Shown piece by piece: positions 36,202 through 45,843 of a DNA stretch of 64,000 nucleotides (its first letter is position 1; every line of letters begins with the position of its first letter). The notes under the pieces are model-generated. The model was not told where the DNA came from. It made no database searches and worked only from the letters and a program-made list of their open reading frames with translations. The translations under genes were made by a program, and so were the position numbers. This DNA is from Methanobacterium_D oryzae (GTDB lineage: Archaea > Methanobacteriota > Methanobacteria > Methanobacteriales > Methanobacteriaceae). The stretch spans positions 186,001 through 250,000 of the forward strand of contig NZ_JBNPXC010000002.1 in NCBI RefSeq assembly GCF_050433505.1, written 5' to 3'.

Positions 36202-36702
36202 TTATTTACTTCTTAAAATTCCTTTGATAAAATTTAATCTAGGCACTTTTTTAATATAATCTTCATATTCAGGGCCAAGCTTTTTTAAATCCATTTTTTC
36301 TTCTTCTATCATAACATAATAAAGCATTAAAATTCTTACAATACCTATAATCACGTTCAACAAATATTGTGATATTAGACCAAGTCCAATAGCCATTAAC
36401 ATAAATGATAGGTACATAGGGTGGCGAATTATAGAATATATCCCATAATCAACCACATTAATAGTATCAAGCCAGTTTTTACCATCTTCTTTTTTACTCA
36501 TTGCTCGAAAATCTACTTGAGATTTCCATAATATAATTATTCCCAAAATAAGAATAATCCATCCTAAATATGCTAATAAATCAATTCCGGCCCAGTTATA
36601 AAAAAATAAACATAAGATAATTTGAGCAATAAACAAAAAAGTGATAGAGTAAGAGATTATCATAAATCTCCAGTTGGGTTCATCGGGCATATTATGGCTC
36701 AT
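36202..36702 (-). CDS. Isoprenylcysteine carboxyl methyltransferase-like membrane protein
   Basis: A 166-residue protein with about four membrane helices and the ICMT/PEMT signatures YSIIRHPMYLSFML and YVMIEEEKMDLKKLGPEYEDY (Glu-Glu and Tyr ligands near the SAM pocket; the second is given as two pieces, YVMIEEEKMD and LKKLGPEYEDY). Members methylate membrane-borne small molecules or lipids. Acceptor unknown. Confidence 0.8.
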   Translation of the reverse strand: MSHNMPDEPNWRFMIISYSITFLFIAQIILCLFFYNWAGIDLLAYLGWIILILGIIILWKSQVDFRAMSKKEDGKNWLDTINVVDYGIYSIIRHPMYLSFMLMAIGLGLISQYLLNVIIGIVRILMLYYVMIEEEKMDLKKLGPEYEDYIKKVPRLNFIKGILRSK

Positions 36703-36721
36703 TCAAAATTCTTCCATAAAT

Positions 36722-37399
36722 TTATTTTAATTCGTAAATTTCACCAATATTCAGTGGAATAACTTTGGAATCTGATTTTTCTTCAATTATTTTTTTAAAT
36801 GCCTCTGGATCAGCATCTCTCATATGCATTGGAATTACAAATCTTGGTTTAATAGCTAAAACAGCATTAATGGCTTCTTCACGGTCCATAGTGAAAGTTC
36901 CACCAATTGGGATTAAAGCCAAATCAATATCATCAAAATCCTTCATTTCAGGTATAAAATCTGTGTCTCCTGCATGATAAATAGTTTTATCATCAATAGT
37001 TATCAAATAGCCAATTCCATCTCCTTTATGGTGAAATTTTCGTGTGGAATTTCCTTCGGGAGTATTATAAGCATTAACAACTTTTATTTGAATATCTTTG
37101 ATGTCTAATTTATCATCTGGCTTAATTAATTTAAAATTTCCTTCTATTCTTTTTGCACAGTTATTTGGAGCTAAAATAGTAGTAAGGGGGCTGCGAATTT
37201 TATTTAAAGGTTCAGGTTGTAAATGATCTTTATGAAAGTGAGTTACCATTATTAAATCAGCTTTTTCTTCTAATTCTCCTTCAGGAATTCCTTGATTTTC
37301 AAAATAACCAATATAACCTGGATCGATATGTATAACTTTATTTTTTATCTTAATTTTAAACCAGGAAGATGCAGATAGTTTAGTTAATGAAACAGTCAT
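36722..37399 (-). CDS. MBL-fold metal-dependent hydrolase (UPF0173-like)
   Basis: Zinc ligands are in THFHKDHLQP (near 56-65), HAGDTDFIPE and PMHMRDADP; the fold resembles UlaG/UPF0173 lactonase-type proteins. ATG 37399 (225 residues) is chosen because GGGAGGGGC ends a few bases upstream; a farther ATG lies before that site. Substrate unknown. Confidence 0.85.
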   Translation of the reverse strand: MTVSLTKLSASSWFKIKIKNKVIHIDPGYIGYFENQGIPEGELEEKADLIMVTHFHKDHLQPEPLNKIRSPLTTILAPNNCAKRIEGNFKLIKPDDKLDIKDIQIKVVNAYNTPEGNSTRKFHHKGDGIGYLITIDDKTIYHAGDTDFIPEMKDFDDIDLALIPIGGTFTMDREEAINAVLAIKPRFVIPMHMRDADPEAFKKIIEEKSDSKVIPLNIGEIYELK

Positions 37400-37483
37400 T
37401 TTGCCCCTCCCCATACAAGACTCAATAAATTTAATATTAATATAATATAGAATATTTCTTAATTTAAATATAGAGAGGATTCA

Positions 37484-38461
37484 ATGGAATTATACTTCAA
37501 AAAACCATCAAAAAAGACCAGAATGGCAATGTCTGAAGCAGCAAAAGAAATAGATTATGCAAAAAACAGAGGATTTGAAGAAATTAAACTTGCACAAGAT
37601 AAAATTAGTAATTTAACAAATCATGAACACGTGAAAATTGTTAATAGTGGAAATTCAGCAATTTTAGCTGCCATGAGTACATTTAAAGGTAAAATAATGA
37701 TCCCTGATCAAGGTGGCTGGACTGGATTTAAAAATATCGCTGAATTTCTTGGCCTTGAAACTTTAGAAGTACCTACAGAACTTGGTATTATAGATCCGTG
37801 TGCTTTGGATGGAATAATTAAGAAATATGATCCAGAAGCTCTTTTTATAACAAGTTTTGCAGGATATATAGCTGAACAGCCAGTAAAAGAATTATTTGAA
37901 GTCTGTGAAGATAGAGAGGTAGTTCTGGTTGAAGATGCCTCTGGAGCAATTGGAGACCCACAAAAAAAGCTATCTAATGGTGATCACGCTCATGTCATTG
38001 TTGCATCCACGGGTTCTCCAAAAATAGTGAATGTTGGAAATGGTGGATTTATCTCAACCAATGATAATAATATTTTTAGGGAATCTAAATTTATTTTAAA
38101 AACTCTCAAAGCTGATCCAATAACTTGCACTGGAATTGCAGAAGAAGTCAAAAATGCACCTGAAATATTATCAAAAACTATTGGGGCATGTAATTTAATC
38201 AAAAAAGAATTTCAATCAGCAATTCATAATGATAAGCGGGGAATTTCAGTTGCTTTAAAAACAGATGATCCAAAAAAAATTGGTTATGAACTTAGAAATA
38301 ATTTAAATGTTGAAGGAAGAAGTATTATAACCACATGCCCTAGATACGAGCGCCTTATGATCGATGTAATTTGCCTTGAAATTAAAAATATTGATCCTCG
38401 ATGTCTTGAAAGTACAAGGATTAATGAAATCATTCAAATAGTAAAAGAAATAATTGAATAG
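37484..38461 (+). CDS. PLP-dependent fold-type I enzyme (DegT/SelA-like)
   Basis: A 325-residue PLP enzyme. The fold-type I features are a substrate-loop start (VNSGNSAILAAMS), the Asp of the cofactor site in VLVEDASGAIGD (near 150), and a likely Schiff-base lysine in VIVASTGSPKIVNVGNGGF. Similar proteins in methanogens are annotated as DegT/DnrJ/EryC1-like or SelA-like; the reaction is not known. It sits head-on with the KEOPS subunit gene. Confidence 0.72.
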   Translation: MELYFKKPSKKTRMAMSEAAKEIDYAKNRGFEEIKLAQDKISNLTNHEHVKIVNSGNSAILAAMSTFKGKIMIPDQGGWTGFKNIAEFLGLETLEVPTELGIIDPCALDGIIKKYDPEALFITSFAGYIAEQPVKELFEVCEDREVVLVEDASGAIGDPQKKLSNGDHAHVIVASTGSPKIVNVGNGGFISTNDNNIFRESKFILKTLKADPITCTGIAEEVKNAPEILSKTIGACNLIKKEFQSAIHNDKRGISVALKTDDPKKIGYELRNNLNVEGRSIITTCPRYERLMIDVICLEIKNIDPRCLESTRINEIIQIVKEIIE

Positions 38462-38483
38462 GTTATAATAATTCAAATTAAAT

Positions 38484-38987
38484 TTAAGCTTCGAGTATCA
38501 AAAGAGATGTTCTTTCAATCATTACATTTTCAATATTTCCTGAAGTTTTCAATTCTTCATCAGAAATATCATAAATCTTTTTTAAAATCTTTTCATTAGA
38601 CTCTAAGATATTATTACCTCTTTTATCCAAAAGAGATTCTAGCTTAATTATAATATCTTCTCTGCAATCTACAGCTACAGCACAGATATTCATCTCGCCC
38701 TCATTTATTCCTAAGATATCCAAAGCTTTTGATATTTGTCTTTGGGCTGATGCACGCAGGCAAATTTCCAGTCCAAGGTCTTTCGCGATATTTTCCCCTC
38801 TTTCAAAAGCTTTAATTGCGTGAACTGTAGCATGAAGAATATGCTCATAACCTGCAATTCCATCAGCATTTAAAAGTTGTAGGGTACAATCTTTACTTAT
38901 TTCGTTTGTTTTATTAATTAATCCACGAAAATCTTTTATATTATGCGTGAAACCAGTTATTTGAATATTATATTCATTAGATTTCAT
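38484..38987 (-). CDS. KEOPS complex subunit Cgi121
   Basis: Cgi121 binds tRNA 3' ends and Bud32 within the KEOPS complex that makes t6A37. The characteristic block is LQLLNADGIAGYEHILHA followed by VHAIKAFERGENIAKDLGLE and LRASAQRQISKALDILGI. ATG 38987 (167 residues) is used because an AGGAT lies upstream; the longer frame would start at TTG. No other KEOPS gene is in the window. Confidence 0.82.
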   Translation of the reverse strand: MKSNEYNIQITGFTHNIKDFRGLINKTNEISKDCTLQLLNADGIAGYEHILHATVHAIKAFERGENIAKDLGLEICLRASAQRQISKALDILGINEGEMNICAVAVDCREDIIIKLESLLDKRGNNILESNEKILKKIYDISDEELKTSGNIENVMIERTSLLILEA

Positions 38988-39059
38988 TTTATTTATCCTA
39001 TATATCAATAAAAGTAAATTCTCAAATTATATAAAAATATAGAAATTAAGGAGGCCTAG

Positions 39060-40580
39060 TTATAAATCTCCTTCTTTAACTTTTTTAACTTCATTATCGC
39101 TTAATATCTTGTTAATACCGCTTAAATAAGCTTCTACACTTGCATTTATAATATCTGGTTGTGTACTTCTTGCAGTAACAACATTATCATCATGCCTTAG
39201 TTTTACGATAACGTCAATCAATGCATCGGTACCGCCAGTAATTGCATCTACGTGATATTCTTCAAGTTCTATATCTACAAAATCTTTGATACTTTTCTTG
39301 ATAGCCACTATTGCAGCGTCTACAGGGCCAATACCAATACCTGCTTCAAGTGTTTCATTATCATTGATTTTAAGCCTTATTGAAGCGGTAGGGGTGACTT
39401 TATTTCCAGATACAATGGTTAATTCCTCAAGTTCAACGACTTTTTCGGCTACTATTCCCATTACATCTTCAGCAATTGCCTCTAAATCAACATCTGTAAC
39501 ACATTTACCCATATCTCCCAGTGATTTTACTCTGTTAAATATCTGGTCAAATTTTTCAGGAGTAACATTTAAATCCATTTCTTCAAGTCTTTGTTTAAGG
39601 GCACTAGTACCTATGTGTTTGCCCATAATAAATTTACGTCTGTGACCTACAAGTTCTGGAGTTATAGGTTCATAAGTTTCGGCTTTTTTAATTACACCAT
39701 CTGCATGTATCCCTGATTCATGTGCAAATGCATTTTCTCCAACAATTGCTTTATTTGGTTGTAAGTATACGCCAGTTATCCTTGCAACCATTTTTGATAT
39801 TTCATAAAGCATTTCGATATTAATATTTGTTTTATTATCATACAATGTATAAAGAGCAACAACTATTTCTTCTAGTGAAGCATTTCCAGCTCTTTCTCCA
39901 ATTCCATTAATAGTACAATGAACCTGGCTTGCTCCAGCTCGTAATCCTGCAAGGGAATTGGCAACTGCTAAACCGAAATCATTATGGCAGTGGACACTTA
40001 AAGGTACTCCAAGTTTTGAAAGGTGATTGTAGAAATCATATGATTTTTCAGGGGTAAGCATCCCCACTGTATCACATGCACATATCCTTTTAGCTCCCCT
40101 ATTTATGCCCTCTTTAAATAAATTTGTTAAAAAGTCTAAATCACTTCTTGTTGAATCTTCAGCAGATAATTCTACTAATAATCCATGATCAACAGCATAT
40201 TGCACGCTTTCAAGTGCAAGTGTCTTTACTTCTTCTCGTGTTTTTCTTAATTTATGTGTTATATGAAGATCTGAAGTTGGAACAACTAAATGAACACTAT
40301 CTACGTCACATTCAAGTGCAGCATCAACATCGACTTTAACAGCTCTTGCAAAGCTGCATATTTCTGCATTAAGTCCATCTGAAGTGATTTTTTTAATTCC
40401 TTCTCTTTCACCAATTGATGTAATAGCAGAACCTGCCTCAATAACGTCTACGCCTAATTCATCAAGTTTTGTGGCTATTCTAAGCTTTTCATCTGGAGTT
40501 AAAGACACTCCTGGTGTTTGTTCACCATCTCTAAGTGTTGTATCAAATATTCGGGTGTTCAAAGGAATTCCTCGTTTCAT
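39060..40580 (-). CDS. cimA: (R)-citramalate synthase
   Basis: Condenses pyruvate and acetyl-CoA to citramalate, the start of the methanogen isoleucine route. N-terminal FDTTLRDGEQTPGVSLT and the metal-binding HCHNDFG identify the isopropylmalate synthase superfamily. GVDVIEAGSAITSIGEREGI and the C-terminal allosteric domain (near 380-500) match the M. jannaschii citramalate synthase better than LeuA or homocitrate synthase. Length 506. The choice among the paralogous enzymes rests on family resemblance. Confidence 0.82.
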   Translation of the reverse strand: MKRGIPLNTRIFDTTLRDGEQTPGVSLTPDEKLRIATKLDELGVDVIEAGSAITSIGEREGIKKITSDGLNAEICSFARAVKVDVDAALECDVDSVHLVVPTSDLHITHKLRKTREEVKTLALESVQYAVDHGLLVELSAEDSTRSDLDFLTNLFKEGINRGAKRICACDTVGMLTPEKSYDFYNHLSKLGVPLSVHCHNDFGLAVANSLAGLRAGASQVHCTINGIGERAGNASLEEIVVALYTLYDNKTNINIEMLYEISKMVARITGVYLQPNKAIVGENAFAHESGIHADGVIKKAETYEPITPELVGHRRKFIMGKHIGTSALKQRLEEMDLNVTPEKFDQIFNRVKSLGDMGKCVTDVDLEAIAEDVMGIVAEKVVELEELTIVSGNKVTPTASIRLKINDNETLEAGIGIGPVDAAIVAIKKSIKDFVDIELEEYHVDAITGGTDALIDVIVKLRHDDNVVTARSTQPDIINASVEAYLSGINKILSDNEVKKVKEGDL

Positions 40581-40607
40581 ATGATTAATAATAATTATTA
40601 CTTATTT

Positions 40608-41642
40608 TTAGTTCTTTTTTAAAACAGATATTACTCTGGTTAAACTTTTATGCATTCTTATGTGGTATTGTTCTATTATTTTAAATTTTGTATGACTTGC
40701 AAGTTCATGGATATCTAAATAATGGGGGGTTGCCATGCAAATATATCCATCATCTTTTAGGATTTCCTGAATGGATAAAATAAACTCTTTATAAATCTGT
40801 CTGCTCTCCACACCGGCTGTTGAAGCGGAAATACCATAAGGAGGATCGGTAACTATAGCATCAACTTTATATGGAAGTTCAATGTTCCTCGCATCTCCCT
40901 GGAAGACTTCATAATCATGGATATTACAGTATTCGAGATTTTTTTTTGTTCCAGAGACCATTTTTTCGTCAATATCTATTCCCACAACTTTCGCTCCAAT
41001 GATCCCCGCTTCAATTAAAATTCCCCCTGTTCCACAGAAAGGATCTAAAACAATACTCCCTTCTTTAATTCTTGCTAAATTGTTCATCCCTCTTGCTAGC
41101 TTGGGACTCATTGATCCTGGATAGAAAAATGGTCGTTTATGAGGTTTAATATCATAGAAGTGCTTTTTACTTCTTTTAACTAATCTTTCACTTATTAGAA
41201 TCCTATCATCAAGTACAATAGTTCTTATAAATGTTTCAGGATTTTCAAGGTTTACTTTTGCATTATCTCCCAATACTCTTTTTATAATTCCTCCAATTTC
41301 AATTTCCATAGCTTGTGAATTGAAATCTTTGTCGAAACCTACTCTTTTAACTCTAACTGCATAATCATTAGGAATAGTATTTTTCCATGAATATTCTTCA
41401 ATATTTTTATGTAAATTTGCATTATCTGTTTTAAATAGAAGTTTACAAATTTCATGGGTATAAGCAATTCTTTTTCCAAGAATATTAATAATATCAGATT
41501 CATCATCTTGAATTTCGAGTATTAGTATTCCTTCATTGTGATATTTAACGTTAAAAGAGATGTTTTTAGCCTCTAAACATGCAGTTATTTCTGCCTTTGG
41601 TAAAGTTTCATGTTCTCCTGATAAAATGAAGATAATTTCCAT
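40608..41642 (-). CDS. tRNA (guanine10-N2)-dimethyltransferase (Trm11/TrmG10)
   Basis: An N-terminal THUMP-type RNA-binding region (1-150) precedes a Rossmann methyltransferase with motif I ILDPFCGTGGILIEAG, here read as VLDPFCGTGGILIEAG, and the amino-methyltransferase motif TDPPYG (near 255). This is the archaeal enzyme that forms m2,2G at tRNA position 10. Length 344 matches. It begins 28 bases upstream of cimA's 5' end, on the same strand. Confidence 0.88.
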   Translation of the reverse strand: MEIIFILSGEHETLPKAEITACLEAKNISFNVKYHNEGILILEIQDDESDIINILGKRIAYTHEICKLLFKTDNANLHKNIEEYSWKNTIPNDYAVRVKRVGFDKDFNSQAMEIEIGGIIKRVLGDNAKVNLENPETFIRTIVLDDRILISERLVKRSKKHFYDIKPHKRPFFYPGSMSPKLARGMNNLARIKEGSIVLDPFCGTGGILIEAGIIGAKVVGIDIDEKMVSGTKKNLEYCNIHDYEVFQGDARNIELPYKVDAIVTDPPYGISASTAGVESRQIYKEFILSIQEILKDDGYICMATPHYLDIHELASHTKFKIIEQYHIRMHKSLTRVISVLKKN

Positions 41643-41717
41643 AGATTAGACACCTTTATAAATTAATTAATAATTTAAATTTAAAAAATAAATTCTCCTT
41701 TGCTTAGGCTTGACTTT

Positions 41718-42881
41718 TTATAAACCAAATATTTTACGGAATAATAGTTTGGGAAGAACCGAAAAAAGTATTCCACTTTTTAATAGATTTATCACAAGTG
41801 GTGATTGAGAATCTAAATCTCCATATTCTGAAACTATTTTTCCTACTTCCTTTTCTTTAAGTTTTAAAATTACTGAATCAAGATCCTCATCACTTAGTGA
41901 TCCATATGTCTCCTGTACTTTGAGTTGCAGTTTAAGTTCATTATTATACATTTTCTTAAATTGTTTCTGATATTCCTTTAAAATATTCATATTATTTGAA
42001 TTTATTGCTTCGGATACAATTTCGGCTGCTATCTTAGCGCAAATAAACCCAATAATGAGCCCCCCACCAGTTGTAGGTTTAACTTGAGAAGCTGAATCAC
42101 CTAAAAGGATAGCTCTATCTTTTACTATATCTTTGGAGTCATATAATGGGATTTTACCATAATATTTTTTTAATATTTCAGCATCCTTAAGTTTTTCATT
42201 AGATTCTAAAAAGTTGTTTAAAATTATGTTCAAACTCTTATAACTGGAATTAGCAAATAAACCAATCCTTGCAGTGGATTCTGAAAGAGGAATGGTCCAT
42301 ATAAACCCTGGAGATATTTCTGAATTTACATTTACTTGGAAATAATCATCATTAAATGTATCTTTACCTGTATCAACAAGATATTGGGCTGCCTGTACAG
42401 TTTTTAAGTTATTTTTAAATTTATTTGAAACTATGGATGAATAACCATCAGCACCTACAATGACTTTGGCTGATATTTTTTTATCTTTAAAAAATATTTC
42501 TCCATTTTTTGTGTCAACATCATTCACACGATGATTTAAAAATAGTTCTGCTCCTTTATCTACAGCTAATTGTGCTAAGAACTTATCATATGCTACTCTA
42601 TCTAAAACATATGCTAAAGGCTCCTCCTTTTTCCTCATGGAAATCATGGTGTTTGAAGGTGAATATAAGCATGCTCCATGTATTTCATTGAGTATAACTT
42701 CTTCTGGTAATATATTTACTTCTTTTATTTTGTTACCGAGAAGTCCTGCACATTGTAAAGGAACGCCTATTTCCTTTTTTTTATCAAATATGGCTATTTT
42801 TAATCCTTTTTGTGAAGCATATCTTGCAAATGTTGATCCAACGGGCCCAGCGCCTACTACTGCAACATCATAGTCTTTCAT
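41718..42881 (-). CDS. Geranylgeranyl reductase family flavoprotein
   Basis: FAD-binding motif VVGAGPVGSTFARYAS starts at residue 8, and the second flavin motif is DRAILLGDSASQVKPTTGGG. Members saturate geranylgeranyl chains of archaeal membrane lipids, and this one also has the expected QCAGLLG substrate-pocket region. Methanobacteria carry several paralogues, so the exact lipid substrate is open. Length 387. Confidence 0.85.
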   Translation of the reverse strand: MKDYDVAVVGAGPVGSTFARYASQKGLKIAIFDKKKEIGVPLQCAGLLGNKIKEVNILPEEVILNEIHGACLYSPSNTMISMRKKEEPLAYVLDRVAYDKFLAQLAVDKGAELFLNHRVNDVDTKNGEIFFKDKKISAKVIVGADGYSSIVSNKFKNNLKTVQAAQYLVDTGKDTFNDDYFQVNVNSEISPGFIWTIPLSESTARIGLFANSSYKSLNIILNNFLESNEKLKDAEILKKYYGKIPLYDSKDIVKDRAILLGDSASQVKPTTGGGLIIGFICAKIAAEIVSEAINSNNMNILKEYQKQFKKMYNNELKLQLKVQETYGSLSDEDLDSVILKLKEKEVGKIVSEYGDLDSQSPLVINLLKSGILFSVLPKLLFRKIFGL

Positions 42882-43330
42882 GTTTTCGTATCTCTTTAAA
42901 AATTTAATTTATGGTCTATAATTGAAGGATTATTTTTTAAATTGTATTGATATTAAAAATTGTATAAAAGATTACTAAAATAACAATTTGATTTTCTACT
43001 TTTTAAATTTTATTATTAGATATTAGTTTTATTTTAACTATTTGGGGGATATTTTTGTTTTAGTTTTATAAAAAGATATTTATTTACATTTATATTCTAA
43101 ATAATCTTTTGTAATTAGAACATATGCGTATATATTAATTTTATACTCTTATTTTAATTTTTTAGAATAATTCCATTAATTTCATATATCAAAAACTTGG
43201 TGATATAATTTCTACGATTTCAGTAATAAGGAAAGTTTTTATATTAAGACTATAAATCTATAAATAATATATCTTAACTAATATTATAAAATATTTTATT
43301 GAAATTAACACATATTTTACAGGTATTTTT
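42882..43330. other. Gene-free AT-rich divergent region
   Basis: About 450 bp between the divergent reductase and phospholipase-like genes. No coding frame or RNA gene was seen. A TATA-like TTTTTATATT near 43236-43245 could serve the plus-strand gene. Otherwise only AT-rich sequence without notable symmetry. Confidence 0.6.
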
Positions 43331-43972
43331 ATGAAAAAAACATTAATACTATCCTTTTTTATAATAATATTTTCTATCCTCCAAGCACCTACAATTGCTG
43401 CTTGGAATTTGAATACACATTATGAAATTGTGGAAAATAACTATAATTCAATGCCCCTTGATGTTCAACAAAAATTAAGTTTAGCTGACATGAAAGATGG
43501 GGCTGATGATCCAGATATTAAATTTTTTGATTTTGAAAACCATAGTTATCCTAACAGTATGGTTAAAGCCCACTACTGGTCAGATAAGGGTAAATCCGCT
43601 TATGAAAATGGTAATTACAAATATGCAAGTTACTGTTTTGGTGTAGCATCACATTATATCTCAGATAGCTTCTGCGCACCTCATACAAAAAGTAACACAG
43701 GAATTTACCACACAATATACGAATTACAGGGAAGTTTACTTACACCTCAAGTCACTATTTCTGCTGGAAGTGTATACTCCAGTGAAAATCATGCTGATCT
43801 AACCGGAGATTTAAATTCAATGATTCAATTGGGTTATATTTCTGGAGAAAAAAATTGGGATAAATGGATAAAAAGTAAAGATGAATCTTATGTGCAAAGT
43901 AACCTTAATCAGGCTACAGGTGCATCATATAATGCTATTAATAGAGATATACTTGAATCTAATTTCTATTAA
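43331..43972 (+). CDS. Secreted zinc-dependent phospholipase C-like protein
   Basis: A signal peptide (1-24, ending TIAA) would leave mature N-terminal Trp25, the first zinc ligand in the PC-PLC/S1-P1 nuclease fold. H30, acidic GADDPD, and H108-x3-D112-x5-H118 (ASHYISDSFCAPH) follow; the last triad reproduces the spacing of H118/D122/H128 in Bacillus cereus PC-PLC. H127-x3-E131 completes the set. The enzyme would act outside the cell. Phospholipase or nuclease activity cannot be separated by sequence. It overlaps the convergent gene by four bases. Confidence 0.85.
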   Translation: MKKTLILSFFIIIFSILQAPTIAAWNLNTHYEIVENNYNSMPLDVQQKLSLADMKDGADDPDIKFFDFENHSYPNSMVKAHYWSDKGKSAYENGNYKYASYCFGVASHYISDSFCAPHTKSNTGIYHTIYELQGSLLTPQVTISAGSVYSSENHADLTGDLNSMIQLGYISGEKNWDKWIKSKDESYVQSNLNQATGASYNAINRDILESNFY

Positions 43973-44601
43973 TATTTCTTAAATTTTTCATTATGTCTTT
44001 TTATCACAGAACTCTTAGCTCTTGGTTTTGTTTTTTTGGATTTTTTTTTTTCAAATATGAAATCCCCTTCAATCATTCTATTAATAGTATCTTCTACATC
44101 TCTTGGACGTGGAACGTCTTCAAGAATTAAGTTTGTATGTTCATGCCCTCCAAAAATCTTTATATCTCCACTTGAAGTAATTCTTTCAGTTAAACCTTGA
44201 GAAACACTGATATCTTGAATTTTATCATAGTGAATAAAACTCTTTTTCTTACGAATTATTCCCTTTTGAATTATAACTCTCTGATCAGTAAGGGTATAAT
44301 TGGTATATCTCCATCTAAGAATATCCCATATAATCCAGAGGATTAAAATGAAGATGATAAAAAGTAAGATAAGTGTTGTAGCTTCTACAAGGGGTATTTG
44401 AATAAAAGATATTATATATTCTTGAATAGTTGCAATAGCAGCCCTTATGAGACTGAAAATGTATATAATTAAAAGTATTAATATAAATTTAATTAAAGCA
44501 GACTTTAAGTACATAAAAAAACGAGGCCTCGTTTCAAATATAATATCCTCTCTTGATCTAATTTCTTTTGTATTTCTCATTAAATCACTACTCTTTTCCA
44601 C
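43969..44601 (-). CDS. Membrane protein with bacterial-type PH (bPH2) domain
   Basis: Two membrane helices (about 33-58 and 72-100) precede the bPH2/DUF304 core, recognisable by RWRYTNYTLTDQRVIIQKG and IHYDKIQDISVSQGLTERI. A basic C-terminal tail (KKKSKKTKPRAKSS) follows. Function unknown; such proteins are thought to be membrane scaffold modules. Length 210. Confidence 0.85.
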   Translation of the reverse strand: MEKSSDLMRNTKEIRSREDIIFETRPRFFMYLKSALIKFILILLIIYIFSLIRAAIATIQEYIISFIQIPLVEATTLILLFIIFILILWIIWDILRWRYTNYTLTDQRVIIQKGIIRKKKSFIHYDKIQDISVSQGLTERITSSGDIKIFGGHEHTNLILEDVPRPRDVEDTINRMIEGDFIFEKKKSKKTKPRAKSSVIKRHNEKFKKY

Positions 44602-44718
44602 ATATATTAATTATAAAAAGCTAATCTAAATATTTTATGTAAGAATAAACAAATTAATATCCAATTAAGATTAAATGCTTTTACCAGCTAAAGATATTAT
44701 GAATATGCTAGTGATTAA

Positions 44719-44952
44719 ATGGTATCAAGAGAAGATGAAGATAAAATTGATGAATTTATTAAATATAGGGAATTAGAAAAAAATATCATAAATACAGTTA
44801 AAGAGAGTGAATTAGACCATTTAGGAGATAATATTTGTAAATTGGGTTTCATAAAGATATTTGAATCAGAAGATACAAGCTGGTTCCTTTATGAAGATAC
44901 TAAATATATTCTTATTTTAGAAGATGATTCCGGATTGTATTTATATGAATAA
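44719..44952 (+). CDS. Uncharacterised acidic protein, 77 residues
   Basis: Not recognised. Highly charged N-terminal half (MVSREDEDKIDEFIKYRELE) predicted helical, then short beta-like strands (SWFLYEDTKYILILEDDSG). No ribosome binding site is obvious. Coding use is judged from composition and the uninterrupted frame only. A weak hairpin (AAGGGC/GCTCTT, 44981-44996) lies downstream without a T-tract. Confidence 0.5.
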   Translation: MVSREDEDKIDEFIKYRELEKNIINTVKESELDHLGDNICKLGFIKIFESEDTSWFLYEDTKYILILEDDSGLYLYE

Positions 44953-45101
44953 GGAATTGAATTATACTACAGCAAAAAATAAGGGCAAATGCTCTTTGGA
45001 AAGGTTAAATCAAAGCTAAATGTCATCTTTATTTACTGAACAAATTAAATCCATTTGTAATCTGCATTAATTTATTTCCAAAAAAATAGTAGGTATTTAA
45101 A

Positions 45102-45830
45102 ATGATTATTGAAAGGATCCAGGTTAATGAAACTAATATTTTGCTTAAAACGGATTTAATAAATCATGATCTTTATAACTTTATTTTAAGGCAACGCATG
45201 GATCTTATTAATTATATAAAGAATAACGGGGAGTTTTTAATATCCTTTGAGCCAGTAGAAGTTGAAGAAGTGCCTATTATAGTTAAAATGATGGCAAGAG
45301 CTGGTAAAATTGCAGATGTAGGTCCTATGGCTGCAGTTGCCGGAACAATCTCAGAGCTTTCAATGAATTTTTTAATTAGAAATGGGGCAAAATATATGAT
45401 TTTAGAAAATGGTGGGGATATAGCTTTAAAAGTGAATAAAGATGTTGTTATGGGTCTTTATGCAGGAACTTCATCACTTTCAGGGCAAATTGGCTTTAAA
45501 ATAAAGCATGAAAGCACCCCTATGGGAATATGCACATCTTCAGGGACTGTTGGGCACTCTATAAGTTTAGGAAGGTCAGATTCCGTTACAGTATTTGCTG
45601 ATCAAGCTAGTGTTGCAGATGCGATCGCAACAAGTGTTGCAAATGACGCAAAAGGAGAATTAGATCAAGATGCTGTTCAAAATTGTCTTGATAAAGCAGA
45701 TGAGTATAAATCATATTTTAGGGGAATAATGATTGTTGTTGGGGAATCTGCAGGAACTATTGGAAAAATACCTAAACTCATAAAAACAGATAAAAAAGTT
45801 GTTTTAGGCGATTTATTCGATCTATATTAA
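45102..45830 (+). CDS. UPF0280 family protein (ApbE-like fold)
   Basis: A 242-residue protein with the UPF0280 blocks VGPMAAVAGTISE, ENGGDIALK and GICTSSGTVGHSISLGRSD, which resemble the FAD/flavin-handling ApbE fold. Conserved in methanogens, function undetermined. It converges on the PUA-like gene, separated by 13 bases. Confidence 0.85.
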   Translation: MIIERIQVNETNILLKTDLINHDLYNFILRQRMDLINYIKNNGEFLISFEPVEVEEVPIIVKMMARAGKIADVGPMAAVAGTISELSMNFLIRNGAKYMILENGGDIALKVNKDVVMGLYAGTSSLSGQIGFKIKHESTPMGICTSSGTVGHSISLGRSDSVTVFADQASVADAIATSVANDAKGELDQDAVQNCLDKADEYKSYFRGIMIVVGESAGTIGKIPKLIKTDKKVVLGDLFDLY

Positions 45831-45843
45831 ATAAAAAGCTGAA

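Noticed and set aside
44981..44996. Hairpin AAGGGC/GCTCTT as a terminator of the 77-residue gene
   Set aside because: Contains a G-T pair and lacks a following T-tract.
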